Source: Propionispira arboris
GTDB lineage: Bacteria > Bacillota > Negativicutes > Selenomonadales > Selenomonadaceae
Length of the DNA stretch: 64,000 nucleotides
Direction of reading: 5' to 3'
Assembly (NCBI RefSeq): GCF_900109225.1
Contig: NZ_FNZK01000006.1
Location: 1-64,000, forward strand
Part shown: one piece after another, positions 17,926 to 27,680 of the stretch
Position numbering within the stretch: position 1 is the first letter of the stretch
Layout: the number at the start of each line of letters is the position of its first letter
Translations under genes and position numbers: made by a program
The notes under the pieces: generated by a model
Seen by the model: the letters and a program-made list of their open reading frames with translations, nothing else
Databases searched by the model: none
Told to the model about the DNA's origin: nothing

Positions 17926-19002
17926 TCATACTGTTTTTTTCTCACGGCGAAGCCATTCCGACCAGCTTATATCTAGTTTTGGATTTTCGCGAACATACTG
18001 ATAAAACAAAGGTATCATTTCTGTACGTTCTTGTCCAAAGCTCTGCTTCCAGCTAGTTATTGCTGTATCAGTCACCGGTGCAGCTGAATGAGTCATTTTG
18101 TTTGATTCATTCATTGCCATGATATCAATGCCGCCAATAACATACTGACGAGCCGCAATGTCAGCAAGAGAAACATTTTTGCCATTTTTTAAAATATCAT
18201 AAAGAACCATATATGTGGTGGTTCGACCTTCTCCAGCCATACAATGAAAATGCAGCCACACATCATTTGGCAGAGTCTTATAAAAAGCGATGAAACGATC
18301 AATATTTTCCGGGCTTGTCCAAATATGATCCGTCGAAGTAATTCTAAAATAGTTCGCACCATATTCTGCCGCAACTTCCGCTTCCGTTTTTGTTTCCAGT
18401 GGTGTAAAAGTAATCGCCGCATCTTCCGCCTTATGTTTTGATTTATCTAAAGGATACACATTTGTATCCACAGCTAGTGCGTCTTGCAAAAGAACCGATT
18501 CCGCCTTGATAATATCCTCTGTTTTTTTACCAATATTTCCCCAATTACGTTTACCATACCAGCTCACAGCTGTACCATCCAAATATCCATGCGTTTCCTG
18601 ACGCAGATCGACAATATAAATCGGAACATCTGTTTTTGTCCTTATGGTTTCCAGCAACCCCTCCATACCCGACTCTGACATTTGACCGCTACCAGATATT
18701 TTCAATTTATCCATCCCCGTACTATCCGGCAGAATACCATTTACTTTTCCTACTGTATCCAGGCTCGTACGAAAATTCTTTGGCAGATCTTCATTATCTT
18801 CTGCATCAAGGCGCCAAAATTCCCCTGCATAATGCTGTCGATCTGCTTCTGGCATATTTTCTACTGCCCAGGTTGTTGTCGGTTCACTGGCCGTCGTTTT
18901 TACAGTAACATCTCCTCCAGCAAGCGATGTTGCTGTATAACCTAGCAAAAAAATTGCCAGCACAGCAAGAAAAGCTACTATCCGTTTATGGAAATCAATC
19001 AT
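17926..19002 (-). CDS. exported protein-tyrosine-phosphatase-like inositol phosphatase (cysteine phytase)
   Basis: 358 residues with an N-terminal signal peptide (hydrophobic 8-25). The active-site P-loop is HCMAGEGRTTT, with nucleophile Cys254 and Arg260, and the probable general acid is Asp225 in STDHIWTS. This layout is that of the PTP-like phytases first known from Selenomonas ruminantium and Mitsuokella, which remove phosphate stepwise from myo-inositol hexakisphosphate. Residues between Cys and Arg (MAGEG) differ from the usual EAGVG, so substrate preference may differ. It would act in the periplasm or outside. It is flanked by repeat elements at its 5' side and stands alone. Confidence 0.88.
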   Translation of the reverse strand: MIDFHKRIVAFLAVLAIFLLGYTATSLAGGDVTVKTTASEPTTTWAVENMPEADRQHYAGEFWRLDAEDNEDLPKNFRTSLDTVGKVNGILPDSTGMDKLKISGSGQMSESGMEGLLETIRTKTDVPIYIVDLRQETHGYLDGTAVSWYGKRNWGNIGKKTEDIIKAESVLLQDALAVDTNVYPLDKSKHKAEDAAITFTPLETKTEAEVAAEYGANYFRITSTDHIWTSPENIDRFIAFYKTLPNDVWLHFHCMAGEGRTTTYMVLYDILKNGKNVSLADIAARQYVIGGIDIMAMNESNKMTHSAAPVTDTAITSWKQSFGQERTEMIPLFYQYVRENPKLDISWSEWLRREKKTV

Positions 19003-19026
19003 AAATTCACCTCATTTAAATTTCAT

Positions 19027-19110
19027 TATATATAATGCATTAAAGAAATTACATCTAGCCTATCAGTCTGCCAAACATGGGATATAGAACATTTAATGCA
19101 ACTTAATATA
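19027..19110 (-). repeat. palindromic repeat, copy R1 (internally deleted)
   Basis: An 84-bp copy in reverse orientation. Read on the minus strand it starts ATAAGTTGCATTAAAT-like, then TTCTATAT, then TGGCAGACTGATAG, and ends GATGTAATTTCTTTAATGC. The central stem seen in copy R3 is missing. It lies just upstream of the phytase gene. Confidence 0.75.
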
Positions 19111-19226
19111 GACTCAATTTTATTATAAGCCGTTTTTATTTGATTACAATGAAATTTTTCCATAATTTTCTTTTCTGTTAGATTTATATTGCAATTTAGA
19201 ATATGAAATTATATGATTACTAGACA

Positions 19227-19254
19227 TATATAATACCTTAAAGAAATTACATCT
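19227..19254 (-). repeat. palindromic repeat, partial copy R2
   Basis: Only the right end of the repeat, AGATGTAATTTCTTTAA followed by GGTATTATATA on the minus strand. It lies between R1 and the cysteine desulfidase-like gene; the remaining DNA from 19111 to 19366 is AT-rich with no other feature I can support. Confidence 0.5.
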
Positions 19255-19366
19255 CATAGATAAAAAATAAACAGTATAAAAAATTGAATTAGACCTCTTA
19301 AAGATTTAACCCCTTTAAGCTTTTTTCTTACATATGAATGTCGATAAATTCACAGGAGGTATGACA

Positions 19367-20695
19367 ATGATGCATCGAAAATCGATCAACCATAATTTGA
19401 AATGGAGCGAATTGATTAAAGTCATCAAAAAAGAAGTCGTTCCCGCACTCGGCTGTACGGAACCAATCTCACTGGCATTAGCTGCAGCGACAGCGGCCAA
19501 AACCCTAGGCTTGCCTGTAGAAAAAATCCAAGCAAAGGTATCAGCCAATCTCATGAAAAACGGTATGGGCGTAACCGTTCCCGGCACAGAAACTACAGGT
19601 TTATTGATTGCCGCAGCCGTAGGAGCTATCGGTGGTGATCCGGAAGGGCAGCTTGAAGTTTTAAAGACACTCACAGAAAAACAAATTGCCGATGCAAAAT
19701 GTATGGTCAAAGAACATCGTGTCGAACTTTCAATCGCTGATGTCCCCAATATCCTCTTCGCACAAGCTCAGGTATTTCATGGTAAGCAATGGGCAAGAGT
19801 AACAATTGCTGACACGCATACCAATATCATTAAAATCGAAAAAAATGATCTGACTTTATTTGAAGCTTCTACTGAGCAAGATGATACAGTCGAACCCATT
19901 GTGTATTCCTTATCTGACCTGCAAATGGAGGATATTTTTGAATTTGCCACAGAAGTTCCCATTGAACAAATTGATTTTATTCACGATGCGGCTAATCTCA
20001 ATATCTCATTATCAGCTGAAGGGATGCGCGGAACCTATGGTCTGCATATCGGTGCGACCATGAATCGTCAAATTGAAACAGGACTCCTGCCCGACGGTCT
20101 TTTGACTCAACTCCTCATGCGGACAACGGCTGCTTCCGATGCTCGGATGGGCGGAGCCAACCTCCCGGCGATGACAAATTCCGGTTCAGGGAATCAGGGA
20201 ATAACGGCTACCATGCCTGTAGTTGTGGTGGCTGAATATCTAAAGGTAGATCGTGAAACATTGATTCGAGCCCTTATTTTATCACATATGACCGCGATCT
20301 ATATTCATGATAAGCTGCCAAAATTATCAGCTTTATGTGCTGTCACAACCGCCGCGATGGGTGCTGCCGCCGGCATGGCCTGGCTTTTAAAACGCGATAT
20401 CATCTACGTGAACATGGCAATTTCAAATATGATCGGAGATGTAGCTGGTATGATCTGTGATGGTGCGTCAAACAGCTGTGCGATGAAAGTATCCACATCT
20501 GCTGCCTCAGCCTACAAAGCAGTCCTGATGGCGCTTGATGAAACACGAGTAAGCGGTAATGAAGGAATCGTCGATGAAAATGTCGATCAATCCATTAAAA
20601 ACCTTGGTCAATTAGCCTGCCAGGGCATGACCCAAACCGATGCTGAAATTCTACAAATCATGCTCAATAAAGCCATCCAAAAAAAGCTTGACTAA
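19367..20695 (+). CDS. L-cysteine desulfidase family protein (UPF0597, CyuA-like)
   Basis: About 442 residues. The N-terminal GCTEPISLALAAATAAKTLG and the C-terminal ICDGASNSCAMKVSTSA contain the cysteines expected to hold a [4Fe-4S] cluster, as in L-serine dehydratase alpha chains and the CyuA/YhaM group. CyuA breaks L-cysteine to pyruvate, ammonia and sulfide. AGGAGG at 19354-19359 favours the ATG at 19367 (or 19370), not the earlier in-frame ATG at 19334. It is followed after 109 bases by a C26 hydrolase and an amino acid permease on the same strand, which suggests amino acid use. Serine deaminase activity is the main alternative. Confidence 0.85.
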   Translation: MMHRKSINHNLKWSELIKVIKKEVVPALGCTEPISLALAAATAAKTLGLPVEKIQAKVSANLMKNGMGVTVPGTETTGLLIAAAVGAIGGDPEGQLEVLKTLTEKQIADAKCMVKEHRVELSIADVPNILFAQAQVFHGKQWARVTIADTHTNIIKIEKNDLTLFEASTEQDDTVEPIVYSLSDLQMEDIFEFATEVPIEQIDFIHDAANLNISLSAEGMRGTYGLHIGATMNRQIETGLLPDGLLTQLLMRTTAASDARMGGANLPAMTNSGSGNQGITATMPVVVVAEYLKVDRETLIRALILSHMTAIYIHDKLPKLSALCAVTTAAMGAAAGMAWLLKRDIIYVNMAISNMIGDVAGMICDGASNSCAMKVSTSAASAYKAVLMALDETRVSGNEGIVDENVDQSIKNLGQLACQGMTQTDAEILQIMLNKAIQKKLD

Positions 20696-20804
20696 ACATG
20701 TATTTTTACTATTTATTTTTTTAAAGAAATGTATTATGATGCTATATAATGAATTAAAAATCCATTCATTCAATTTACACATCGAACCAAGGAGTGAAAT
20801 ACCC

Positions 20805-21521
20805 ATGAAAAAAATTATCGGAATCTCTGGCAGCATCATGTTTGATGAAGGCGGTATGTTCCCAGGTTATCCAAGAGCTTATGTAAATCACGACTATGTA
20901 AGATCCGTCCTCGACGCAGGTGGTATTCCTTTGATTATCCCTGTAAATACCAATGAAGAAATCATCAAAGCACAACTTGCATGTATTGACGGACTCGTTA
21001 TTTCTGGTGGATATGATGTGAACCCTTTGTTATTCGGTGAAGAACCACATCATCTGCTTGGCATGACCCTCGCGCAGCGTGATACCTTCGATCTGGCACT
21101 CATCAAATATGCACTCGAAATGAAAAAACCAATTCTTGGCATCTGCCGCGGCATTCAAATCATCAATACAGCTTGTGGTGGAACTTTATATCAGGACTGT
21201 TCTTTATCCGAAGGGTCCTATATCAAACATTCGCAGGGACACACACCAACGCAAGTCTCACATTCGGTGAAAATTGAAAAGGATTCATATCTCTACGAAA
21301 TTTTCGGCTCACAAACCTTAGTCAATTCCTTCCATCATATGTCAGTTAAAGACCTAGCACCCGGATTTAAAATTACAGCAACCGCTGCCGATGGTATTAT
21401 TGAAGCAATGGAAAAAGAAACAGGTTCCTTTATCCTAGCTGTCCAATGGCATCCAGAAATGCTGTCTGGTGTAAATCAAGATATGCGTAAATTATTTAAG
21501 CTCTTACTTGAAAAATCTTAA
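20805..21521 (+). CDS. gamma-glutamyl-gamma-aminobutyrate hydrolase family protein (peptidase C26, PuuD-like)
   Basis: 239-residue class I glutamine-amidotransferase fold. The catalytic triad is visible as Cys114 in GICRGIQ and His216/Glu218 in AVQWHPE. PuuD removes GABA from gamma-glutamyl-GABA in putrescine breakdown; close relatives hydrolyse other gamma-glutamyl compounds. The start is the ATG at 20805 with AAGGAG upstream; a longer open frame beginning inside the preceding gene is not credible. An APC permease follows 17 bases later, so the pair may take up and hydrolyse a gamma-glutamyl amino compound. No other putrescine genes are present, so the exact substrate is open. Confidence 0.85.
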   Translation: MKKIIGISGSIMFDEGGMFPGYPRAYVNHDYVRSVLDAGGIPLIIPVNTNEEIIKAQLACIDGLVISGGYDVNPLLFGEEPHHLLGMTLAQRDTFDLALIKYALEMKKPILGICRGIQIINTACGGTLYQDCSLSEGSYIKHSQGHTPTQVSHSVKIEKDSYLYEIFGSQTLVNSFHHMSVKDLAPGFKITATAADGIIEAMEKETGSFILAVQWHPEMLSGVNQDMRKLFKLLLEKS

Positions 21522-21538
21522 AGAAAACAGGTGATTCT

Positions 21539-22819
21539 ATGAGTACAAACAAATTTGGTTTTTGGAGCATTGTTTTATTAGGAATCAATGCGATCATTGG
21601 CTCCGGTATTTTTTTACTGCCGAATAAAGCTTACGCATTGACCGGTTCATTTTCACTAATTGTGATTTTATTTGATATGATTTTAGCAATTTCAATGGCA
21701 TTATGTTTTGCCGAACTCAGCGGCCTCTTCAAGAAAAACGGCGGCCCTTATGTCTATGCAAAAGCCGCTTTTGGTGATTTTGTGGGTTTTGAAGTCGGCT
21801 TCATGAAAGCAGCGGTCAGCATCATTGCCTGGGCCACAATGGCCAATGGTTTTGTCACTGCACTCTCAGCCGTATGGCCCATAGCCAGTGGCCCTATTTA
21901 CAAAAACAGTATTATCATTGCCTTAATTACGTTTCTTGCCATTATTAATATTCTGGGTGTAAAATTATCAGAAATTCTCAATAACATTGTTACGATTGGG
22001 AAAATTCTGCCACTGCTCCTTTTCATCAGTGTCGGTATTTTCTTTATCAACGGTGGAAATTTTACCCCGTTTTTTACCACTCAAGTAACTGAAACCAGCT
22101 CGTTTGGGGCAGCGGCATTACTCATATTTTATGCATTTACCGGATTTGAATCCATCTCCTCTGCCGCTGAAGATATGGATGATCCAAAAAAGAACCTGCC
22201 GCGAGCAATTCTTGTCGTGATGCTGATTGTTTCAGCTTTTTACCTTTCCATTCAGGCAGTTTCGATCGGCATTTTAGGCACGTCGCTCGCCAATACACAG
22301 ACACCGATTGCCACTGCAGCCTCTGAATTTCTGGGCCCAGTTGGTGGCATTCTTGTAACGGCCGGTACGTTGATTTCAATTGGCGGCATCAATATTGCTG
22401 CTTCTTTTTTAACACCACGAAACATTGTAGCCATCGCTGATGATAAATTACTGCCACCTGTATTTTCAAGATACAGCAAATATGGCACACCTTATGTAGC
22501 CATTGCTTTTTCAGCAATTTTGACGATTTTCATTGCACTTTCTGGCTCCTTTACTCAGCTGGCAGCCATCAGTGTGGTATCGAGATTTACCCAGTATCTC
22601 CCAACCTGTCTGGCCGTTATTGTCCTTCGCAAGAAAAATCCCACAGAAAAAAGTTCCCTTCGCCTTCCCTTTGGACCCGTTATTCCACTCATTTCCGTCA
22701 TTGTAAGTGTTTGGCTGCTTGTCCAATCCGATTTAGAGAAAATTCTAATTGGTCTCGGTGGTCTCATTATTGGTATTCCTTTTTATTTTTTAATGAAAAA
22801 ACAGTATTTGGACAAATAA
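21539..22819 (+). CDS. APC-superfamily amino acid permease
   Basis: 426 residues, about twelve membrane helices. The first helix contains GINAIIGSGIFLLPN, the substrate/sodium-binding unwound segment of APC transporters, and helix 6 has YAFTGFESISSAAEDMDDPKKNLPRAI, also typical. It transports an amino acid or amine across the inner membrane. It is 17 bases after the C26 hydrolase and is closed by a strong terminator, so the three plus-strand genes from 19.4 kb probably form one unit. Substrate cannot be assigned. Confidence 0.88.
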   Translation: MSTNKFGFWSIVLLGINAIIGSGIFLLPNKAYALTGSFSLIVILFDMILAISMALCFAELSGLFKKNGGPYVYAKAAFGDFVGFEVGFMKAAVSIIAWATMANGFVTALSAVWPIASGPIYKNSIIIALITFLAIINILGVKLSEILNNIVTIGKILPLLLFISVGIFFINGGNFTPFFTTQVTETSSFGAAALLIFYAFTGFESISSAAEDMDDPKKNLPRAILVVMLIVSAFYLSIQAVSIGILGTSLANTQTPIATAASEFLGPVGGILVTAGTLISIGGINIAASFLTPRNIVAIADDKLLPPVFSRYSKYGTPYVAIAFSAILTIFIALSGSFTQLAAISVVSRFTQYLPTCLAVIVLRKKNPTEKSSLRLPFGPVIPLISVIVSVWLLVQSDLEKILIGLGGLIIGIPFYFLMKKQYLDK

Positions 22820-22849
22820 ATATGGTATACTAATTTTATCGGTTGACAG

Positions 22850-22896
22850 CCACAGAGGCACTGCCCCACTTCGGGACAGTGCCTCTGTTTCTTTTT
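22850..22896 (+). terminator. intrinsic terminator after the permease
   Basis: ACAGAGGCACTG-C-CCC / GGG-A-CAGTGCCTCTGT stem with a short ACTTC loop, followed by TTTCTTTTT. Confidence 0.92.
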
Positions 22897-22927
22897 AAAC
22901 AAAAATCACTTCATTTTCACATATTCT

Positions 22928-23866
22928 TCATTGCGAATGAAACGTTTTCAGAGCATCCATGAGCATTTTAATAAATGCATCACGATCAATATCGAGCAAA
23001 ACCTTGCAGTTCTTCTGGCGATAACTCAAGTCATAATAATCCACCACGGTTTCCCCCTGCGTAAGTGCTCCATCCACTTCAACCTCTACATTTAAAAATT
23101 TTTCTTGAAATATCGTTGGATCTATAAGCCATGCGATTGTACAGGGATCATGTAATGGCGCACCTTTAAATCCCCATTTTGGGTCTTCATGATACCGTTC
23201 AAAAAAATCAAGCAAACCGGCAAAAACATCCGCCACAGGATTTCCGATTTCATGAATTTTTGCAATTTCCGATTTTAAAATTTGTGCTTTATGTGTAACA
23301 TTTAGTGGTACCATAACGATTGGTATGCCAGAACCCAGAACCATTTTAGCGGCATGTGGATCAACAAAGATGTTAAATTCGACAGATGGTGCCCAATTCC
23401 CCAGTCCCATAGCACCGCCCATAAATACAATCTGCTCAATCTTGGTTTTAAGCTCTGGATATACAGCAAGAAATAAGGCCGCATTCGTCATCGGTCCAGT
23501 AACTACGAGAGTAATCAATTCCTTACTTTCCTGCAAAGTTTTAGCAATCAATTCAATTGCCGTCATATCCTGTGCTTTAAAATCCGGTTCCGGCAGCACC
23601 GCACCATCCAATCCACTTTCTCCATGTACATTATCAGCAATAATCAGTTCGTTTAACAAAGGTTTTTGATTGCCACCTGCCACGGGAATATTCTGTTGTT
23701 TCATCAAAGTCAGCAAACGCATCGCATTTTTCAAAGTTTTCTGTGGTGTCTGATTCCCCACCGATGTAGTAACTGCAAGAAGTTCAATATCCTGCGATGC
23801 AATTGCCAGCATCATAGCCAGTGCATCATCATGCCCGGGATCACAATCCAAAATTATTTTTTTCAT
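22928..23866 (-). CDS. inosine/uridine-preferring nucleoside hydrolase
   Basis: 312 residues. The calcium-binding and catalytic motif DCDPGHDDA is at residues 7-15, VVTGPMTNAALFL is near 120, and EFNIFVDPHAA near 164 is the second conserved region. It cleaves the N-glycosidic bond of ribonucleosides to base and ribose. The ATG at 23866 has GGAGG eight bases upstream. It is the last gene of a run with a concentrative nucleoside transporter, PsuG and PsuK, so imported nucleosides are split here while pseudouridine takes the C-glycosidase route. Confidence 0.93.
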   Translation of the reverse strand: MKKIILDCDPGHDDALAMMLAIASQDIELLAVTTSVGNQTPQKTLKNAMRLLTLMKQQNIPVAGGNQKPLLNELIIADNVHGESGLDGAVLPEPDFKAQDMTAIELIAKTLQESKELITLVVTGPMTNAALFLAVYPELKTKIEQIVFMGGAMGLGNWAPSVEFNIFVDPHAAKMVLGSGIPIVMVPLNVTHKAQILKSEIAKIHEIGNPVADVFAGLLDFFERYHEDPKWGFKGAPLHDPCTIAWLIDPTIFQEKFLNVEVEVDGALTQGETVVDYYDLSYRQKNCKVLLDIDRDAFIKMLMDALKTFHSQ

Positions 23867-23953
23867 AAGAAAAACCTCCATACGTCTAAGTTGAATTAAA
23901 TATTTTTAATAAAATTACCAATTCGATTTATACCCTAATTTAAGACTTGAATT

Positions 23954-25138
23954 TTAGAAATACAGACCAACAATGGTTCCACTAAGAATAGACGCCAGCG
24001 TTGCACCGGTTAATAATTTCATCGAAAATTTTGCCACATGGAAACCGGATTTTTCGTTTATAGCCTTAATCGAGCCTGTAATAATACCGACCGTACCAAA
24101 ATTAGCAAAACTAACCAAATATACCGAAATAATGGCATTTGCTTTTAGCGTCAAATTACTTGCCAATTCGTGTAAAGTTCCCATCGCGACAAATTCATTC
24201 GTGATCAATTTCGTAGCCATCAAACTGCCGACTTGGACGATATCCTGACCCGGAACTCCCATAACAAAAGCAATGGGCGCAAAAACATAACCGATCAAAG
24301 TCGTAAACGTCATGCCAAAAAAAACATCAAATGAACTGTTTAGAAAAGTTACCAGCGAAACAAAGCCAATCAGCATCGCCCCTACGGTAACAGCCAATTT
24401 GAACCCGTCTAAAATATATGTTCCCAATACCTGAAAAAAAGGATCTTTGTTCCCCTTCGGGATTTTTACAAGTTCATCATCCATTTCCGGTTCATATGGA
24501 TTCACAATACAGGAAATAATTAATGCCGATAAAATATTTAAAAATACCGCAACCACTACATACTGCCCAGGAACCATCTTCATATAAGATGCCAGCATTG
24601 CCGCACTCACAGCACTCATCGCCGAAGCACAAATCGTATAGAGTCGCTGCTCTGTTAGCTTAGGAATCTGCTCTTTCACAGTTAAAAACACTTCTGGCTG
24701 CCCTAAAATCGCTGTCGATATGGCAAAATAACTTTCCAGTTCTCCCATGCGTGCAACTTTATTCAAAGCCCACCCAGTCCACTGAATAATAAACGGCAGA
24801 ATTTTTGTATAGTTCAAAATACCAACCAGTGCCGAAACAAAGACAATTGGCATCAAAACAATAAAGAAAAATACCGCAGCCCCTTCTTTCAGAACAAAAC
24901 CACCAAAAACAAAATCAACCCCACCTGATGCCTGCGCCATAAGCCAACTAAAGAAATTGGAAATTTCCGTAAGTGCATAGATACCTCCTGATGTATTCAA
25001 ACACAAAAAAGAAATCAGAATTTGCAGCGAAAACAAAATACCAATATTCTTAAAACGAATCTTCTTACGATCTGAACTCATAAACCATCCTACAGCAAAC
25101 ACAAAAGCCAGCCCTGTCAGCAAAAATATAACATTCAC
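23954..25138 (-). CDS. concentrative nucleoside transporter (NupC/CNT family)
   Basis: 394 residues with about eight to ten membrane spans. GQPEVFLTVKEQIPKLTEQRLYTICASAMSAVSAAML in the middle and the later TNEFVAMGTL and VSFANFGTVGIITGSIKA are the conserved substrate- and sodium-binding regions of CNT proteins. It should import nucleosides by ion symport through the inner membrane. The start is a GTG at 25138 with AAAGGTGA upstream. Placement between psuG and the nucleoside hydrolase suggests pseudouridine is among its substrates. Confidence 0.92.
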   Translation of the reverse strand: MNVIFLLTGLAFVFAVGWFMSSDRKKIRFKNIGILFSLQILISFLCLNTSGGIYALTEISNFFSWLMAQASGGVDFVFGGFVLKEGAAVFFFIVLMPIVFVSALVGILNYTKILPFIIQWTGWALNKVARMGELESYFAISTAILGQPEVFLTVKEQIPKLTEQRLYTICASAMSAVSAAMLASYMKMVPGQYVVVAVFLNILSALIISCIVNPYEPEMDDELVKIPKGNKDPFFQVLGTYILDGFKLAVTVGAMLIGFVSLVTFLNSSFDVFFGMTFTTLIGYVFAPIAFVMGVPGQDIVQVGSLMATKLITNEFVAMGTLHELASNLTLKANAIISVYLVSFANFGTVGIITGSIKAINEKSGFHVAKFSMKLLTGATLASILSGTIVGLYF

Positions 25139-25175
25139 AAGACAAAATCACCTTTCCTTAAAGTTTTAACTAATT

Positions 25176-26105
25176 CTAGACAGTTTCTAATTTGCACAAT
25201 TCTACCGCCGTCAGTGCGGCGAGTTTCGCATTATGATAAACAAGCTGAATATTGGCTTCCAGACTGCGACCTCCCGTAACATCTTTAATCCTGGACAGTA
25301 AAAACGGTGTTGTTTGTTTCCCATGAATCCCCTTTATGCGAGCTTCCTCCACAGCTTTTGCAATTGCCTGTTCAATAACTTCATGTTCCATCGAATATTC
25401 TTTAGGAATTGGATTCGTCACTAGCATTCCTGCACACAAACCCATTTCCTGACTTGTATGGAATGCTTCCGCCAGTTTCTTTGGAGAATCGATTTCATAG
25501 TCTACTTCAAATCCGCTGTGACGAGTATAAAATGCCGGTAATTCTTTCGTTTGATAGCCGATCACAGGGACACCGTGAGTTTCGAGATATTCTAACGTTA
25601 AGCCTAAATCAAGAATAGACTTTGCTCCCGCACAAACTACCAAAACTGGTGTATGCGCTATTTCTTCCAAATCCGCAGAAATATCCATACTTGTTTCCGC
25701 ACCACGATGTACGCCACCGATTCCGCCTGTAGCAAAAACCGAAATTCCAGCCATATGAGCAATCATCATCGTTGTTGTTACCGTAGTAGCACCATCTGCA
25801 CGACGTGCTGTCAAAACAGCAAGGTCCCGGCGACTTGCCTTATTGATTTTCGCACCACTCTTGCCAAGATACTCAATTTCGTCTTTCGAGCAACCGACTT
25901 TTAGTTTTCCACCGATTACAGCAATCGTGGCGGGTACAGTACCATGTTCGCGCAGAACTGCTTCCACTTGAAGTGCAGTTTCCACATTTTTTGGATAAGG
26001 CATACCATGAGAAATGATCGTAGATTCCAAGGCAACAACCGCTTTTTTATTTTTTATCGCTGCACTTACTTCTTGGCTGATTTCTAAATATTTTTCTAAA
26101 TTCAT
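25176..26105 (-). CDS. psuG: pseudouridine-5'-phosphate glycosidase
   Basis: 309 residues, the family length. ALESTIISHGMPYPKN at 25-40 is the signature of PsuG; TVTTTMMIAHMAGISVFATGGIGGVHRG near 105-133 forms the metal and phosphate site. The enzyme splits the C-C bond of pseudouridine 5'-phosphate to uracil and ribose 5-phosphate. It lies 20 bases after the kinase that makes its substrate. Confidence 0.96.
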   Translation of the reverse strand: MNLEKYLEISQEVSAAIKNKKAVVALESTIISHGMPYPKNVETALQVEAVLREHGTVPATIAVIGGKLKVGCSKDEIEYLGKSGAKINKASRRDLAVLTARRADGATTVTTTMMIAHMAGISVFATGGIGGVHRGAETSMDISADLEEIAHTPVLVVCAGAKSILDLGLTLEYLETHGVPVIGYQTKELPAFYTRHSGFEVDYEIDSPKKLAEAFHTSQEMGLCAGMLVTNPIPKEYSMEHEVIEQAIAKAVEEARIKGIHGKQTTPFLLSRIKDVTGGRSLEANIQLVYHNAKLAALTAVELCKLETV

Positions 26106-26125
26106 AAAATGACCACCTTTATATT

Positions 26126-27085
26126 TTATATTGTAGAAACGGAATATTCTGTAAAATTAGCTCGTTCTTTAAGATGTTTTTGATTCAAATTCGGATTTAC
26201 GGTTTCTGGATATTCAATGCATAAAGAAGCCGCTGCCAAGCCGGCTTTTGCAGACTCTTCTAATTCCAGTTCGTTCAAATAGGCCCAGACAAGCGCTGCC
26301 ATAAACGCATCACCGCAGCCTGTCATACCGACTGGTGTAGTCTTTATACATGGCAGCATCTTACATCCCCTATGATCTGCCGCCATGACGCCCTGTTTTC
26401 CCATACTGATAAAAACGCGCTGCAAGCCTGTAGCTAATAAAACATCGACTGCTTGATATAATGTAACTCTATCCGTAATTTTCACACCAGAAAGAATTTC
26501 CGCTTCAAGTAGATTTGGTTTTAGCGTATGAATAAGCCCTAATACCGCTTGTAATTTCATCGCTTTCGTCGTCGATACAGGATCAACAAAAATCGGTGTC
26601 CGACAATGCTTTGCAATCCACGCGATTGAGTTTTCTGGAATATTCGTATCAACAACAATAACCTGTGCTTCCTGCAACAAATATTCCCTGGTCTGTAGAA
26701 ATTCCGGTGTGATTTGTTCATAAAGTGCCATATCCGCAATCGCTGCCTCCATATCCCCATCCTTCCCCTCAATGAAAAGGTACGTGGATGTAAAACCATG
26801 CTGGACATGCATTGACGGGCTGCTGTCAATCCCTAATTCATTGCAGGAAGAAGCGATTTTTGCCGCATAAACATCTTCACCAAAAGCAGTAATAAAACAT
26901 ACATGAAGTCCAAGCAAGCTCATATTATGGGCAATATTCCGCCCTACACCACCCAGTTTCATTGATATCGTTCCCGGATTTGAATCTTTCAAAACAAGAG
27001 GTTCAAATGCTTGCCCGCCAATATCAATATTTGCTCCCCCGATTACCACAACATAAGGTTTTTCCCCCTGCTGTTCCTGTTTCAT
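26126..27085 (-). CDS. psuK: PfkB-family carbohydrate kinase, probable pseudouridine kinase
   Basis: 319 residues. N-terminal VIGGANIDIGG and GGVGRNIAHNMSLLG are the PfkB substrate-binding segments, and GCGDAF at 256-261 holds the catalytic aspartate (Asp259) and anion hole. The kinase is assigned to pseudouridine because psuG follows directly; by sequence alone a ribokinase-like or adenosine-kinase-like protein would be possible. It phosphorylates pseudouridine at the 5' position. Confidence 0.9.
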   Translation of the reverse strand: MKQEQQGEKPYVVVIGGANIDIGGQAFEPLVLKDSNPGTISMKLGGVGRNIAHNMSLLGLHVCFITAFGEDVYAAKIASSCNELGIDSSPSMHVQHGFTSTYLFIEGKDGDMEAAIADMALYEQITPEFLQTREYLLQEAQVIVVDTNIPENSIAWIAKHCRTPIFVDPVSTTKAMKLQAVLGLIHTLKPNLLEAEILSGVKITDRVTLYQAVDVLLATGLQRVFISMGKQGVMAADHRGCKMLPCIKTTPVGMTGCGDAFMAALVWAYLNELELEESAKAGLAAASLCIEYPETVNPNLNQKHLKERANFTEYSVSTI

Positions 27086-27175
27086 AATTCACCCTCCATT
27101 CCAAGCCTGCCTTTTATGGCACAAATCGTAAAAAACACATTTCGCTTATCTGCTTCATTTATAAAAAGCCTCCTT

Positions 27176-27613
27176 TCAGCATAGAGCTACGATCGACTTC
27201 ACCTCCTCCAAAGTCTTTGCCTCTGTCAACCGGTCAAGCACACCGTATTCGATCAGATCGAGTGCAAACGACACCATATGCCAATAATCTTGGACATTCA
27301 TTGCCGAAAAGCAAAGCACTACCTTGACCATTTCCTTTGACCCAGAAAAAGATAATGGTGTCTTCAATGTAACTAAACTGATTCCCGCTCGGAATGCTCC
27401 ATCTTCATAGCGCGTATGCGGAATGGCAATCCCTTCTGCAATAACAACATCTACACGATGCTGGCTGACATTTTGAATCATTCCATCAATATACGATTCC
27501 TCCACACAACCCTGTGCAACCAATAGTTCCCCGCCAATCCCGACAGCTGCTTCCCAAGACTCAGCTTCTATTCGCAGTCTCGTATTTGTTTCATTAAATA
27601 AAATTTCAGCCAA
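27176..27613 (-). CDS. stand-alone PTS fructose/mannitol-type EIIA domain protein
   Basis: 145 residues making a single EIIA domain with the phospho-acceptor His66 in GIAIPHTRYEDG. No IIB or IIC partner is encoded nearby, so it is not a complete sugar transporter. It lies 90 bases upstream of psuK on the same strand and could be a regulatory phospho-protein, or its partners may lie elsewhere. The start is a TTG at 27613 with GGAGGG eight bases upstream. The association of EIIA with pseudouridine salvage is unusual enough to be listed as a finding. Confidence 0.82.
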   Translation of the reverse strand: MAEILFNETNTRLRIEAESWEAAVGIGGELLVAQGCVEESYIDGMIQNVSQHRVDVVIAEGIAIPHTRYEDGAFRAGISLVTLKTPLSFSGSKEMVKVVLCFSAMNVQDYWHMVSFALDLIEYGVLDRLTEAKTLEEVKSIVALC

Positions 27614-27680
27614 TCTATGTTCCCTCCTTATAAATAACAGAATTTTCCGATTTTAATTTTCATATCGTATATAAATAAAT

